NCBI GenBank assembly: GCA_022821645.1
Contig: JAJEDE010000003.1
Coordinates: forward strand, 52,952-116,951
Source of the DNA: Chloroflexota bacterium
GTDB taxonomy: Bacteria > Chloroflexota > UBA11872
Direction of reading: 5' to 3'
DNA length: 64,000 bases
Below the pieces are notes generated by a model, which was given only the letters and a program-made list of their open reading frames with translations, searched no databases and was not told where the DNA came from. Below, piece by piece: positions 43,202 through 52,487 of the stretch. Positions within the stretch are counted from its first letter, which is position 1, and each line of letters starts with the position of its first letter. Made by a program: the position numbers and the translations under genes.

Positions 43202-44268
43202 GTGAGCTGCGCGTCCTGCACCTGTCGCCAACCTGGTTCGGCGATGAGTCGGTGCGCGGCGGCGGCGAGCGTTACCCGCTGGAACTGGCCATTGCCATGC
43301 GGAAGCGCACGCCGACGCGGCTGGTCTCGTTTGGCGCCAGGCCCGGAACTCGCCGGGTAAACGGGTTCGATATCGAGGTGCATCGAACCTGGCGGCGGTT
43401 GCGAGGACGAATGTATGACGCAATCGGTCCCGGATTCCTCCCCGCGCTTTCGTGGGCGAATGTCGTCCACTGCCACCAGGCCAGGTCGGGTCTCACGGCA
43501 CTTGCCGCGCTGCTGGCGCGTCCGCTGGGCAAGCGGGTGTTTGTAACGGATCACGGTGGCGGAGGGGTGAACTGGGTTCGCCGTTTGCGCATCGGTCACT
43601 GGATTGAGGGCCAACTGGCGCAGAGCCGATTCGCGGCCGCCACGCTTCCCTATGTCGGACGCCGGACGGAGGTGATTTACGCGGGCGTTGATACGTCCAA
43701 GTACTCGCCAGGCTGCGGAAAGTCGCCAGGCCGGGTCGTCTATGTGGGCCGCTTGCTGCCACACAAGGGCATCGAGACAGCGATTCGAGGCTTACCGGCT
43801 GGCGCGTCGCTGGACATTTACGGGCGTCCATACGACGCGGACTACCTTGACTTCATTCGTTCAGAGGCGTCGTCCCGTCAGGTGCGAATCCACATCAGCG
43901 CGTCCGACGCCCAGGTCATCGCCGCCCTGCAGACGGCCTGCGCGTTTGTCATGCCATCGGTCTATGAGGACTACCGTGGGCGTCATCAGGCCCTGCCGGA
44001 ACTGGTGGGCCTAGCCCCACTGGAAGCCATGGCGTGCGGAACCGCGGCGGTAGTCTCGGACGTGGCTGGCATGCCTGAGATCATTCCACCCGTCGGAGGC
44101 GTTGTCGTACCGCCTGGCGATCCCGACGCGTTGCGTCGGGCCCTGTCGCCCCTTACGGCATCGGTCGAAACGGCATCGTCGCAGGGTGAGGCCGCCCGAG
44201 AGCACGTGATGTCCCGCTTTACGTGGTCCGCTGTGGCCGAGCGCTGTCTGTCCGCCTACACCGCCTAG
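43198..44268 (+). CDS. Glycosyltransferase family 4
   Basis: LRVLHLSPTWFGDESVRGGGERYPLELA ... VVYVGRLLPHKGIETAIRGL ... GLAPLEAMACGTAAVVSDVAGMPEII. Confidence 0.9.
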   Translation: MSELRVLHLSPTWFGDESVRGGGERYPLELAIAMRKRTPTRLVSFGARPGTRRVNGFDIEVHRTWRRLRGRMYDAIGPGFLPALSWANVVHCHQARSGLTALAALLARPLGKRVFVTDHGGGGVNWVRRLRIGHWIEGQLAQSRFAAATLPYVGRRTEVIYAGVDTSKYSPGCGKSPGRVVYVGRLLPHKGIETAIRGLPAGASLDIYGRPYDADYLDFIRSEASSRQVRIHISASDAQVIAALQTACAFVMPSVYEDYRGRHQALPELVGLAPLEAMACGTAAVVSDVAGMPEIIPPVGGVVVPPGDPDALRRALSPLTASVETASSQGEAAREHVMSRFTWSAVAERCLSAYTA

Positions 44269-44300
44269 AATCGGTTCGCCGATCCGTCGGGCCGCTCCAT

Positions 44301-45521
44301 ATGCGCATTGCCCTCCTTGCCGACACCTATCCCCCTGAGAATCGCGGTGGGGCAGGGGTGGTGGTTGAGCGGCTGGCTGGCGCCTTCGTCCAGGCCGGAC
44401 ATGACGTTTGCGTCATTGCAACCACGTCGGGGGCTGGGTCGATACGTGACCAGGACGGGGTGCGCGTGCGTCGGCTGCGATCGCGCTATCCGGAGCGGTT
44501 TCGCAATACGGTAGCCATGGCCAACCCGATGGTTCTACCGGGCGTCGGTCGGGAGTTAGAAGAATTTGGGCCGGATGTGGTCCACGCCCACAACGTGCAT
44601 CAGCACCTGTCATTTGCCTCGCTTTCCCTGGCTGCCCGTGCTGACGCGCCGGTGCTCTACACCGCCCACGACTACCTGCTGTTCTGCTGCATCAAGTTCA
44701 TTTGCACTGGCGGGCCGGTGGATTTCCGCCAGCGCTGGTTCAACTGCGCCAAGTGCCAGCGGTTCCGCTGGAATCCGGCACGCAACCTGGTCATCGACCG
44801 ACAAATGGCCAGGCATGTGAATCACCTGTTCGCCATCAGTCGAACGCTGCAAACCGCGCTGCGCGCCAACGGCTTCGGGGGCGCCGAAGTCGTCTACAAC
44901 GGTGTGGACCTGGACTGGTGGGGCAGCGGCGATGGGACGGCGTTTCGGTCGTCGCACGGGTTGGACGGCGCCCCGCTGGCGCTGCTGGCGGCTCGCGTCT
45001 CGCGCGAGAAGGGCGCCGAGGCGGCGCTGCACGCGCTGGCGCGTTCGCAACATCGGGATCTGCGCTTGCTGATCGCCGGCGAGAATCCGCGCTACGCGCC
45101 AAAGCTCAAGCGGCTGGCCGACGAGTTAGGCGTAGGGGATCGACTACTGCTGCCGGGGTGGATGCAGCCAGAGGCCCTGCGCGATGCCTATGCAGCCGCG
45201 ACCGTGACGCTGGCGCCCTCGACGTACCCCGATCCGTTCAACCTGACGCTCATCGAATCCATGGCGGCCGGGCGCCCGGCCATTGCTTCCACGCTCGGCG
45301 CCGGGCCCGAAATCGTGAAGGACGGCGCCTGGGGCTACACCGTAGACCCCAACGATGCTCCGGCCCTGGCCGACCGGATCGACCTGATCGTGGGCGACTC
45401 CGAACGTGCGCGGGAACTGGGTGCGGCTGCCCGCAAACGCGCGGCCTCCACATTCTCGCTCCAGCGGCAAGTCGATCAGACACTGGCGCGCTACGCCGCT
45501 GTGCTGACCGCTCACACGTGA
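44301..45521 (+). CDS. Glycosyltransferase family 4
   Basis: MRIALLADTYPPENRGGAGVVVERLAGAFVQAGHDV ... PDPFNLTLIESMAAGRPAIASTLGAGPEIVKDG. Confidence 0.92.
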   Translation: MRIALLADTYPPENRGGAGVVVERLAGAFVQAGHDVCVIATTSGAGSIRDQDGVRVRRLRSRYPERFRNTVAMANPMVLPGVGRELEEFGPDVVHAHNVHQHLSFASLSLAARADAPVLYTAHDYLLFCCIKFICTGGPVDFRQRWFNCAKCQRFRWNPARNLVIDRQMARHVNHLFAISRTLQTALRANGFGGAEVVYNGVDLDWWGSGDGTAFRSSHGLDGAPLALLAARVSREKGAEAALHALARSQHRDLRLLIAGENPRYAPKLKRLADELGVGDRLLLPGWMQPEALRDAYAAATVTLAPSTYPDPFNLTLIESMAAGRPAIASTLGAGPEIVKDGAWGYTVDPNDAPALADRIDLIVGDSERARELGAAARKRAASTFSLQRQVDQTLARYAAVLTAHT

Positions 45522-46654
45522 CCCAAAGCCGGCCGCGCGTCCTTCAGATCGTTACGTCGCTCGCGGTCGGTGGAGCGCAGCGCCATCTCCTTGAACTGTT
45601 GCCGGGGCTGCGCCAGTTCGCGGACATCGACCTGGTCTACTTTCGCGATCACGACTTGCGGCCGGAGTTTGAGGCATGCGTCGAACGCATAGCTCATCTC
45701 CCGATGGCCGGACCGTTCGGCGCCGTGCGGCTACCCCATCTGGCGGCATTCATCAGGCGCGGGCGATATGCGCTCGTGCACACCCACCTGTTGCGCGCCG
45801 ATATGTACGGCGCCCTGGCGGCGCGCGCGGTCGGCGTTCGCGCCATCGTGTCCACCAAGCACAACATCGAGGCTCGGCTCAGCTCCTCGTCGGCCCGGGC
45901 ACTTCACGCGCTGGCTACCCGTTCCACTCGGAGGACCATCGCCATATCCGAAGCCGTTGCCCGTTGGGCGAACCAGCAACTCGGGATTCCGCGAGACCAT
46001 CTAGACATCATTCGATATGGCCTGGATCCCGCCCCCTTCAGCGGTTTGGATCGAGAGGCCGCGCGTCGAGAGCTTGGATTCCAGGCGCATGTGCCGCTGG
46101 TGCTGTGCCCCGCTCGCCTCGATCCGCAGAAGCGCCATGACGTGCTCCTGCGGGCATTCGCGCAGGTTCGCCAAGAGCTCGGCAACGCCCAGTTGCTATG
46201 CGCCGGCGAGACGCAGCTGGGCGGTCCCGCGTACCGAACTCGGCTGCTCGAGCTTTCTGACGAATTGGGGCTGCGAGACGCGGTGCGCTGGCTCGGTGTT
46301 CGTTCCGACATGCCCAACCTGATGACCGCGGCCGACCTCGTCGTGCTGTCGTCGGATTGGGAGGGACTTGGACTCGTGGTTATGGAGGCTGCGATGGCTG
46401 GTCGGCCAGTCGTCGCGACGGCCGTCGGAGGTGTGCCGGAAATCGTGGAACACCAGGTAACCGGATCGCTGGTTCCTCAGGGCGATGAGCAAGCGCTGGC
46501 CTCTGAAATGACGACGATGCTGCTCAATCCGAACCAACGGGCCCGAATGGGCGCTGACGCGCGACGACATGCCGCCCAGGCGTTCGACCTTGAGCGTATG
46601 CGCACTGCCACGCGCTCGCTCTATGCCGAGGTTCTGCAGGAGACCCAGGCGTAA
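45518..46654 (+). CDS. Glycosyltransferase family 4
   Basis: VLQIVTSLAVGGAQRHLLELLPGL ... SSDWEGLGLVVMEAAMAGRPVVATAVGGVPEIV; GTG start overlapping upstream stop. Confidence 0.9.
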   Translation: MTQSRPRVLQIVTSLAVGGAQRHLLELLPGLRQFADIDLVYFRDHDLRPEFEACVERIAHLPMAGPFGAVRLPHLAAFIRRGRYALVHTHLLRADMYGALAARAVGVRAIVSTKHNIEARLSSSSARALHALATRSTRRTIAISEAVARWANQQLGIPRDHLDIIRYGLDPAPFSGLDREAARRELGFQAHVPLVLCPARLDPQKRHDVLLRAFAQVRQELGNAQLLCAGETQLGGPAYRTRLLELSDELGLRDAVRWLGVRSDMPNLMTAADLVVLSSDWEGLGLVVMEAAMAGRPVVATAVGGVPEIVEHQVTGSLVPQGDEQALASEMTTMLLNPNQRARMGADARRHAAQAFDLERMRTATRSLYAEVLQETQA

Positions 46655-46723
46655 CGGCGGCCCGCACCCGCCGATATACTCTCGCAGCGCGCGGCTGGCG
46701 CGCTCTCTCCACGCGGGGATTTG

Positions 46724-47698
46724 ATGCCAGAGGCCAGCGGCCGCCCAACGACACTTGTCACCGGGGCTTCTGGGTTTATTGCTTCCCATCTCTGCGAGTC
46801 GCTGCTTGCGCGGGGGCATCGAGTGGTCGGACTGGACGGCATGACCGACAGCTACGACCTCGACCAGAAGCGGGCGAACCTCCGCACACTCCAGCGACAC
46901 GAGGGCTTTGAATTCGTCAAGGCCCACGTGATGGACGCCGACCTCGACCTCAACCAGGTGTTTGAGGGCGTGACGTACGTGTTTCACCTTGCGGCCCGAG
47001 CCGGCGTCCGCGAGGGCTGGACACCGACGAACTTCCAGCGCTACATGCAGGACAACAGTCGCTCGACCCAGAGGATGGCTGATGCCGCATTGCGAGCGGA
47101 CGTCAAACTCTTCAGCTTCGCGTCCACGTCGTCGATTTACGGTTTCAACCCCAAGCTGCCCACCCCGGAGGATCATCCGCTCGAGCCGCGTTCGTTCTAC
47201 GCCATGACCAAGTTGCTGGACGAGCATCTGCTCAGTTCCTACCACCGACTGTTCGGTCTTCCGGTCGTGGTGCTGCGGTACTACACCTTATTCGGACCTC
47301 GGCAGCGGCCGGACATGCTTGTCCACATAGGCCTGAAGGCCATAGCCACGGGTTGTCCAATCACGATCTACGGCGATGGTGAGCAAACGCGGGAACTGGC
47401 CTACGTGGCGGACGCGGTAGACGCGCAGGTGCGTGTGCTCGATGCGTTACCTATCGGCGAGACCTTCAATATCGGCAGCGGCCCGACGGCCTCGGTGAAC
47501 GAGATCATCGACACAATGGAACGGGTCGTCGGGAAGCCCGCCGAGCGAATCTATGCCGAGGCGCACCCCGCCGACCAACTCCATAGCCAGGCCGACACCT
47601 CCAAGGCGCGCCGCGTGCTTGGGTTCGACCCGTCAACCACGATCGAGGAGGGAATCGCGGCGGAGTACGCATGGATGCAACAGGCGGTGCTGCGCTAG
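46724..47698 (+). CDS. NAD-dependent epimerase (UDP-glucuronate 4-epimerase-like)
   Basis: TLVTGASGFIASHLCESLLARGHRVVGLDGMTDSYD ... FASTSSIYG ... RSFYAMTKLLDEHLL ... RYYTLFGPRQRPDM. Confidence 0.9.
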   Translation: MPEASGRPTTLVTGASGFIASHLCESLLARGHRVVGLDGMTDSYDLDQKRANLRTLQRHEGFEFVKAHVMDADLDLNQVFEGVTYVFHLAARAGVREGWTPTNFQRYMQDNSRSTQRMADAALRADVKLFSFASTSSIYGFNPKLPTPEDHPLEPRSFYAMTKLLDEHLLSSYHRLFGLPVVVLRYYTLFGPRQRPDMLVHIGLKAIATGCPITIYGDGEQTRELAYVADAVDAQVRVLDALPIGETFNIGSGPTASVNEIIDTMERVVGKPAERIYAEAHPADQLHSQADTSKARRVLGFDPSTTIEEGIAAEYAWMQQAVLR

Positions 47699-47706
47699 CG
47701 CTGCCG

Positions 47707-48858
47707 ATGTCCGACCGGCCGATTCGAGTCCTCCAGGTCATGGAGGCCACGATTGGCGGCACCAAGCGCCACTTGCTCGATCTGGCGGCGGCTGCCGATG
47801 GCCGGGAATTTCAGTTCGATGTGGCGTGTCCCCGGGTGCGGTCCGAACCGCGCGGCGACACATCCTTTTTCGACGACATGTCCGCGCTGCAGGTTGGAAT
47901 GCATGTCGTGCCCATGGTTCGAGCCATCCGACCCATCCACGACCTACGGGCGACCTGGGATCTCATCAAGCTGATTCGCCGGGGGCGTTACGACATCGTG
48001 CATACCCACAGCACAAAGGCAGGCGTGGTCGGTCGCGTGGCCGCGGCACTCTTTCCGCAAGTGAGGACCGTTCACACGCCGCACGGGTTCTATTTCCTCA
48101 ACTTCGACTCACCGCTTGCTCGCACGCCGCTGCGATGGCTGGAACTGGTACTTGGACTCGTGACCGCGAATCTCATCGCCCTGTCTGAAGGCGAACGGCA
48201 AGTCGCCGGCGAAATCGCGGCGCCCCGAAAGATTCGGAAGATCCCGCTCACCTTCGCGCCGTTCGTGCCCGAGCCACGCACGGAGGCCCGCCGACGACTC
48301 GACCTGCCTGCGGACGCGCCGATCGTTGGAACCACTGCGCGTTTCACCGAGCAAAAGGCGCCGTTTGATATCGCAGAGGCATTTGCAGCGATCTACCGTG
48401 AGCGCCCAGATGCTCGATTCCTCTGGACCAACGACGGTGAACTACGTACGCAGGTTGAAGATCGCCTTCGAGCCTTGGGCGTCCACGAGGCGACGGCGCT
48501 TCCCGGGTTTGTCACCGACGCACGGGCCCTGCTAACGGCCCTGGACGTTTACTTGCACATGGCCCGCTGGGAAGGCGTGCCCTACTCGATCATGGAAGTC
48601 ATGACGGCGGGAGTTCCAATTGTCGCTGCCCGGGCCGTTGGAACGACCGACCTGATTGAGCACGGTCGCACCGGGCTCTTGGTCGATCCAGGCGACATTC
48701 CCGCCGCAGCCGCAGCGACGCTGCGCTTGTTGACACACTCGGACGAGGCTCGCACGCTTGCAGCGAATGCTTGTGCGGCCGTAGCGGTGTATCACGACGC
48801 CGGTGCGATGGCGCGCGCGACGGAGGCCGTATACCGCGAAATGGTGGGAGAACGCTGA
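47707..48858 (+). CDS. Glycosyltransferase family 4
   Basis: IRVLQVMEATIGGTKRHLLDLAAAADGREFQ ... HTHSTKAGVVGRVAA ... EGVPYSIMEVMTAGVPIVAARAVGTTDLIEHG. Confidence 0.92.
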   Translation: MSDRPIRVLQVMEATIGGTKRHLLDLAAAADGREFQFDVACPRVRSEPRGDTSFFDDMSALQVGMHVVPMVRAIRPIHDLRATWDLIKLIRRGRYDIVHTHSTKAGVVGRVAAALFPQVRTVHTPHGFYFLNFDSPLARTPLRWLELVLGLVTANLIALSEGERQVAGEIAAPRKIRKIPLTFAPFVPEPRTEARRRLDLPADAPIVGTTARFTEQKAPFDIAEAFAAIYRERPDARFLWTNDGELRTQVEDRLRALGVHEATALPGFVTDARALLTALDVYLHMARWEGVPYSIMEVMTAGVPIVAARAVGTTDLIEHGRTGLLVDPGDIPAAAAATLRLLTHSDEARTLAANACAAVAVYHDAGAMARATEAVYREMVGER

Positions 48859-48859
48859 G

Positions 48860-50275
48860 GTGAGAGAGCGCGCGCGCCTCTTCGGCGGCACGCTGGCCGT
48901 CATAGACATTGCGCTCACGCTCCTGGCGCTCTATCTGGCCGACATCCTTCGGCACACCCTGCCGATTGGCGCCGGCGACGCCAACCTTCTTTCCTGGCTA
49001 ACGATTCGCGAGTACGTGGTCGTCGGATTCGTCTGGGCATTCTTTTTCCGAATGGTGCACCTCTACGATCACCGGCGGCTGCTGCGGGTCGTGGACGAAG
49101 TCCGCGTGCTGATTCCGGCCATCATCTTTGCCACCGTCGTACTCTTCGCGGCCTTCTTCGTGCTCAAGGTCGAATTCCTTTCGCGTCTGCTGTTTCTTTA
49201 CTTCATTGCGCTCGATGCGCTGCTACTCATAAACCTCCGCTGGCTCCTCAACCTCGTAATGCGAAACCGTCGAATCTCCGGACGCGGGGCAACTCGGGTC
49301 CTGGTGGTCGGCGCCGGACCCGTCGGCGAACGCGTTGCGGCAATGATTCGGGAACGCCCGTGGTCCGGCTTTCAGGTCGTCGGATTCGCCGACGACGATG
49401 CGGACAAACTTGGCGAGAAGATTCACGACTCCCGGGTGCTGGGTGGCTGTAACGAGCTTGAGGATCTGATTGAGCGCTTTGAAGTGGACGATGTGCTGGT
49501 TGCCTTGCCAATGCACGCCCACCAGCGGATTCGCGAGATCGTCGTGGCGCTGGATAGCGTTCCTGTCAGAGTCCGGCTGGTCCCCGACGTGTTCCACCTC
49601 ACGGCTGGTCGCGCGATGGCCGAGGACGTGTGGGGCCTTCCCTTGATCAGTGTGCGGGCTCCCGTCATCACCGGCTTTGACCGCTTCGTGAAACGAGTGT
49701 TCGACCTTGTCCTGGCGGGGGTGTCTCTTGTGCTGATGGCTCCGCTGCTGGCCGTCCTGGCGCTGGCGGTCTACCTGGACGGAGGACGGCCGGTTGTCTT
49801 TGCCCAGCGGCGCGTTGGCGAGACCGGCCGAATGTTCACCATGTTCAAGCTGCGCACGATGGTGCCGGACGCCGAGAGCCGTCAGGAAGCCGCTCTGCAG
49901 GGCGGCGCCGCGGTCAACGCGGTCTACAAGCCACTCAACGATCCACGAGTGACCCGCGTCGGGCGCTTTCTGCGGCGAACCAGCCTGGACGAACTGCCCC
50001 AACTCTGGAATGTGTTGCGCGGTGAAATGAGCCTGGTCGGCCCACGTCCCGAGCTTCCGTGGGTGGTTGAGCGCTACGAGTCCTGGCAGCGGCAGCGGCT
50101 GGCGGTGCTACCGGGGATCACTGGCTGGTGGCAGGTCAGCGGCCGCAGCGAACTGCCCCTGCACGAGAACGTTGAATACGACCTCTACTACATCCAGAAC
50201 TACTCACCGCTACTCGACCTCACCATTCTGCTGCGCACCCTCTGGGTGGTCGCGCGAGGGCGGGGCGCCTACTAG
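48860..50275 (+). CDS. Exopolysaccharide biosynthesis polyprenyl glycosylphosphotransferase (WbaP/WcaJ type)
   Basis: N-terminal TM helices, [35 protein letters not shown]-terminal [57 protein letters not shown] ... [30 protein letters not shown]. Confidence 0.95.
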   Translation: MRERARLFGGTLAVIDIALTLLALYLADILRHTLPIGAGDANLLSWLTIREYVVVGFVWAFFFRMVHLYDHRRLLRVVDEVRVLIPAIIFATVVLFAAFFVLKVEFLSRLLFLYFIALDALLLINLRWLLNLVMRNRRISGRGATRVLVVGAGPVGERVAAMIRERPWSGFQVVGFADDDADKLGEKIHDSRVLGGCNELEDLIERFEVDDVLVALPMHAHQRIREIVVALDSVPVRVRLVPDVFHLTAGRAMAEDVWGLPLISVRAPVITGFDRFVKRVFDLVLAGVSLVLMAPLLAVLALAVYLDGGRPVVFAQRRVGETGRMFTMFKLRTMVPDAESRQEAALQGGAAVNAVYKPLNDPRVTRVGRFLRRTSLDELPQLWNVLRGEMSLVGPRPELPWVVERYESWQRQRLAVLPGITGWWQVSGRSELPLHENVEYDLYYIQNYSPLLDLTILLRTLWVVARGRGAY

Positions 50276-50411
50276 CTGGACGGCCGCATGGAAGACCCGC
50301 CTCAGCCAAGCCTGCCCTGAGTCTCAGACGCGCGGACCGGAGCTAATGGCGAATGGTTTCCGACAGCTAGCATCCGCCCCCTAAGCGCGGCCAAGCCTAG
50401 CCAGTTGTCGA

Positions 50412-51701
50412 TTAGTCGTCCTCGGGAATCGTGCGTCCATGGGTCAGGCGACCTTCGAAGGTGTAGAAGGGGTCATCCTTGGCCAAAGGCAGGGTGACGG
50501 TCTGGCCAGTCTCGTGCGACTTGTAGACCGCGCGCGTGAACTCAGCGTGGTGATGGGGCACGCGTAGAGGCGCGGGCGTGTCCGAATCGCCCAGGATAGA
50601 TTCCAGCCAGATCTGGCTCTGGTACATCTCCGTCGCGCGAACAGGCGCGTCGGAAACCTCGGTCTCCAGGGCCTCGAGCCGTTGCACCAGCGATGGGTCG
50701 TGGTTGGATCCAAACTTGACGTTGGCTTCCCAGCCGTTCTCGCGCGAGCCGAGCATTACCGATGGAGCCCCCGGCGGCGAGTACTCCTGGTGGAGAACCA
50801 TCGAAGCCTCGCTCCCGATCACCTCGATCCGATAGGTCGGGTTGAGCGGGTTGTTGTGATGGAGCAGCGAGGACTGCACCAGGCCCCGAGCGCCGTTGGC
50901 GAACTTCACCAGCGACAGGGTCATGTCGTCGGTCTCGATGTAGCGCAGCATGGCGCCGGCGTACGAGGTCACTTCGACGATCGGCGAACCGACAACGAAC
51001 AGAAACGGATCGATGATGTAGCGGCCGTGGTGGAATACCGATGTTCCGCCTTCGCCGCCCCAGGTACCGTGCCAATGTGTTGATCGGAAATAGGGCGACT
51101 GCGGCCGAAACAGGTTCAGTTCCACGCGGGCCATGGCCATCTGGCCCATCAGCCCACTGGCGACCGCCCGTTGAGCGTGCCGCATCCCGCGGCTGTAGCG
51201 CGAACCGACTTGCACGTGCAGCTTGATGCCCGAAGCTTCCGCCGCTTCAAGCATGGCGTCGGCTTCCTCCACGCTGCGAGCCATCGGCCCCTGCGTAAAG
51301 ACGTGGACGCCCTGAGCGGCGGCTTCAACCGTCGGCCCGCCTCGTACGGAAGGCGCCGTAAGTAGAACGACGGCATCCACGTCGGCTCCGGCCAGCAGTT
51401 CGGTATGACTCGAAAACCGCTGGATCGCGTTCGAGGCAGCGTCTTCGGCCGACTCGGCCTTGGCCAGGGCGTCGTCTCGCTCGGCCTCGCTGCGGGCGCC
51501 CGTGGCGAGGGCATGCTGGCGCGCCGCCTCGGCTCGGTAGCCGTGCGTCAGCCCCTCAGCCCGATCGCGTGCCAACTCTGGGACCAGATCCGCCACGGCG
51601 ACGACCTGCGCCAATTCGTGGAGCCCGAGGTAGATGTCCGTGTAAAGGCGCGATATCCCGCCGCAACCTACAAAGCCAACTCTTAACGGCGCCGTTGCCA
51701 T
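50412..51701 (-). CDS. Gfo/Idh/MocA-family protein with altered EKP motif
   Basis: LRVGFVGCGGISRLYTDIYLGL Rossmann start; GVHVFTQGPMARSVEEADAMLEAAE at the usual EKP position. Confidence 0.85.
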   Translation of the reverse strand: MATAPLRVGFVGCGGISRLYTDIYLGLHELAQVVAVADLVPELARDRAEGLTHGYRAEAARQHALATGARSEAERDDALAKAESAEDAASNAIQRFSSHTELLAGADVDAVVLLTAPSVRGGPTVEAAAQGVHVFTQGPMARSVEEADAMLEAAEASGIKLHVQVGSRYSRGMRHAQRAVASGLMGQMAMARVELNLFRPQSPYFRSTHWHGTWGGEGGTSVFHHGRYIIDPFLFVVGSPIVEVTSYAGAMLRYIETDDMTLSLVKFANGARGLVQSSLLHHNNPLNPTYRIEVIGSEASMVLHQEYSPPGAPSVMLGSRENGWEANVKFGSNHDPSLVQRLEALETEVSDAPVRATEMYQSQIWLESILGDSDTPAPLRVPHHHAEFTRAVYKSHETGQTVTLPLAKDDPFYTFEGRLTHGRTIPEDD

Positions 51702-51746
51702 GTCGTCATCTCCAGGAGCCCGACTCCAGCCGTATCGTATCGGAGG

Positions 51747-52487
51747 CTAGGCGCGTCGCACCCCGGCCGCGACAAGTACCGGCCAGTCGAATCTGCGCGA
51801 GCCCGCCGTCTCGCGCACGTTGAAGGCTGCGCGGACCTGTTCGCTACCGTTGAAATCGCCCCACAACCGGCATCGAAGCTCGTCGGATACGCCCGTGCGG
51901 CTGCACCAGGAATCAAAGTCCTGCTCGGTTCGCGTGTGCACGCTGTGCTCAACGACAAGCCCGGCTTCGGTCATCAACTCCAGCACCTGCGCCGCATAGC
52001 GGTTGCAGACGTGCGAGGGATCGCGCGCCAGCTCAATTGCGTGCATGGATTCGGCCACTTCGGCGTTGGCCGGGGAGATCGTGTCGGCAATCACCACCCG
52101 TCCGCCCAACCGAACCACGCGGGCCATTTCCGACATGGCGAGGTTGCCGTCGAGATAGTGATGAAAGGCATGGCGGCAGGTGACGACGTCGAAAGTCTGC
52201 TGGCCGAACGCCAGCGCGTGCGTGTCGGTCTGAACGACTTGGAGGGCCGTCGGCGCCGTAGCGCGCGTGTGCCGGAGCATGTTGGGGGCGATATCCGCCG
52301 CCACCACTAGGGTCGACTGAGTTGCTAGCGCATGGGCGGTAAAGCCCGTGCCCGTACTTACATCCAGCACCAGGTCGCCGGGACGCGCTTGCGCCAACTC
52401 ACGCGTGAGGTCCAGGGTCGGGCCTTCGCGATGGCTCGCCGATTGCGCATACGCGGCTACGCGGTCGTCAAACGCCGCCTGGCTCAC
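51747..52487 (-). CDS. Class I SAM-dependent methyltransferase (UbiE-like)
   Basis: LVLDVSTGTGFTAHALATQ ... DVVTCRHAFHHYLDGNLAMSEMARVVRLGGRVVIADTI. Confidence 0.9.
   Translation of the reverse strand: MSQAAFDDRVAAYAQSASHREGPTLDLTRELAQARPGDLVLDVSTGTGFTAHALATQSTLVVAADIAPNMLRHTRATAPTALQVVQTDTHALAFGQQTFDVVTCRHAFHHYLDGNLAMSEMARVVRLGGRVVIADTISPANAEVAESMHAIELARDPSHVCNRYAAQVLELMTEAGLVVEHSVHTRTEQDFDSWCSRTGVSDELRCRLWGDFNGSEQVRAAFNVRETAGSRRFDWPVLVAAGVRRA

Noticed and set aside
44702-45517. Long 5' extension of the ORF at 44702-46654
   Set aside because: Out-of-frame shadow of the preceding glycosyltransferase; the true start is the GTG at 45518
46671-46680. TATACT hexamer upstream of the epimerase gene
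   Set aside because: No supporting -35 element; isolated hexamers are expected by chance
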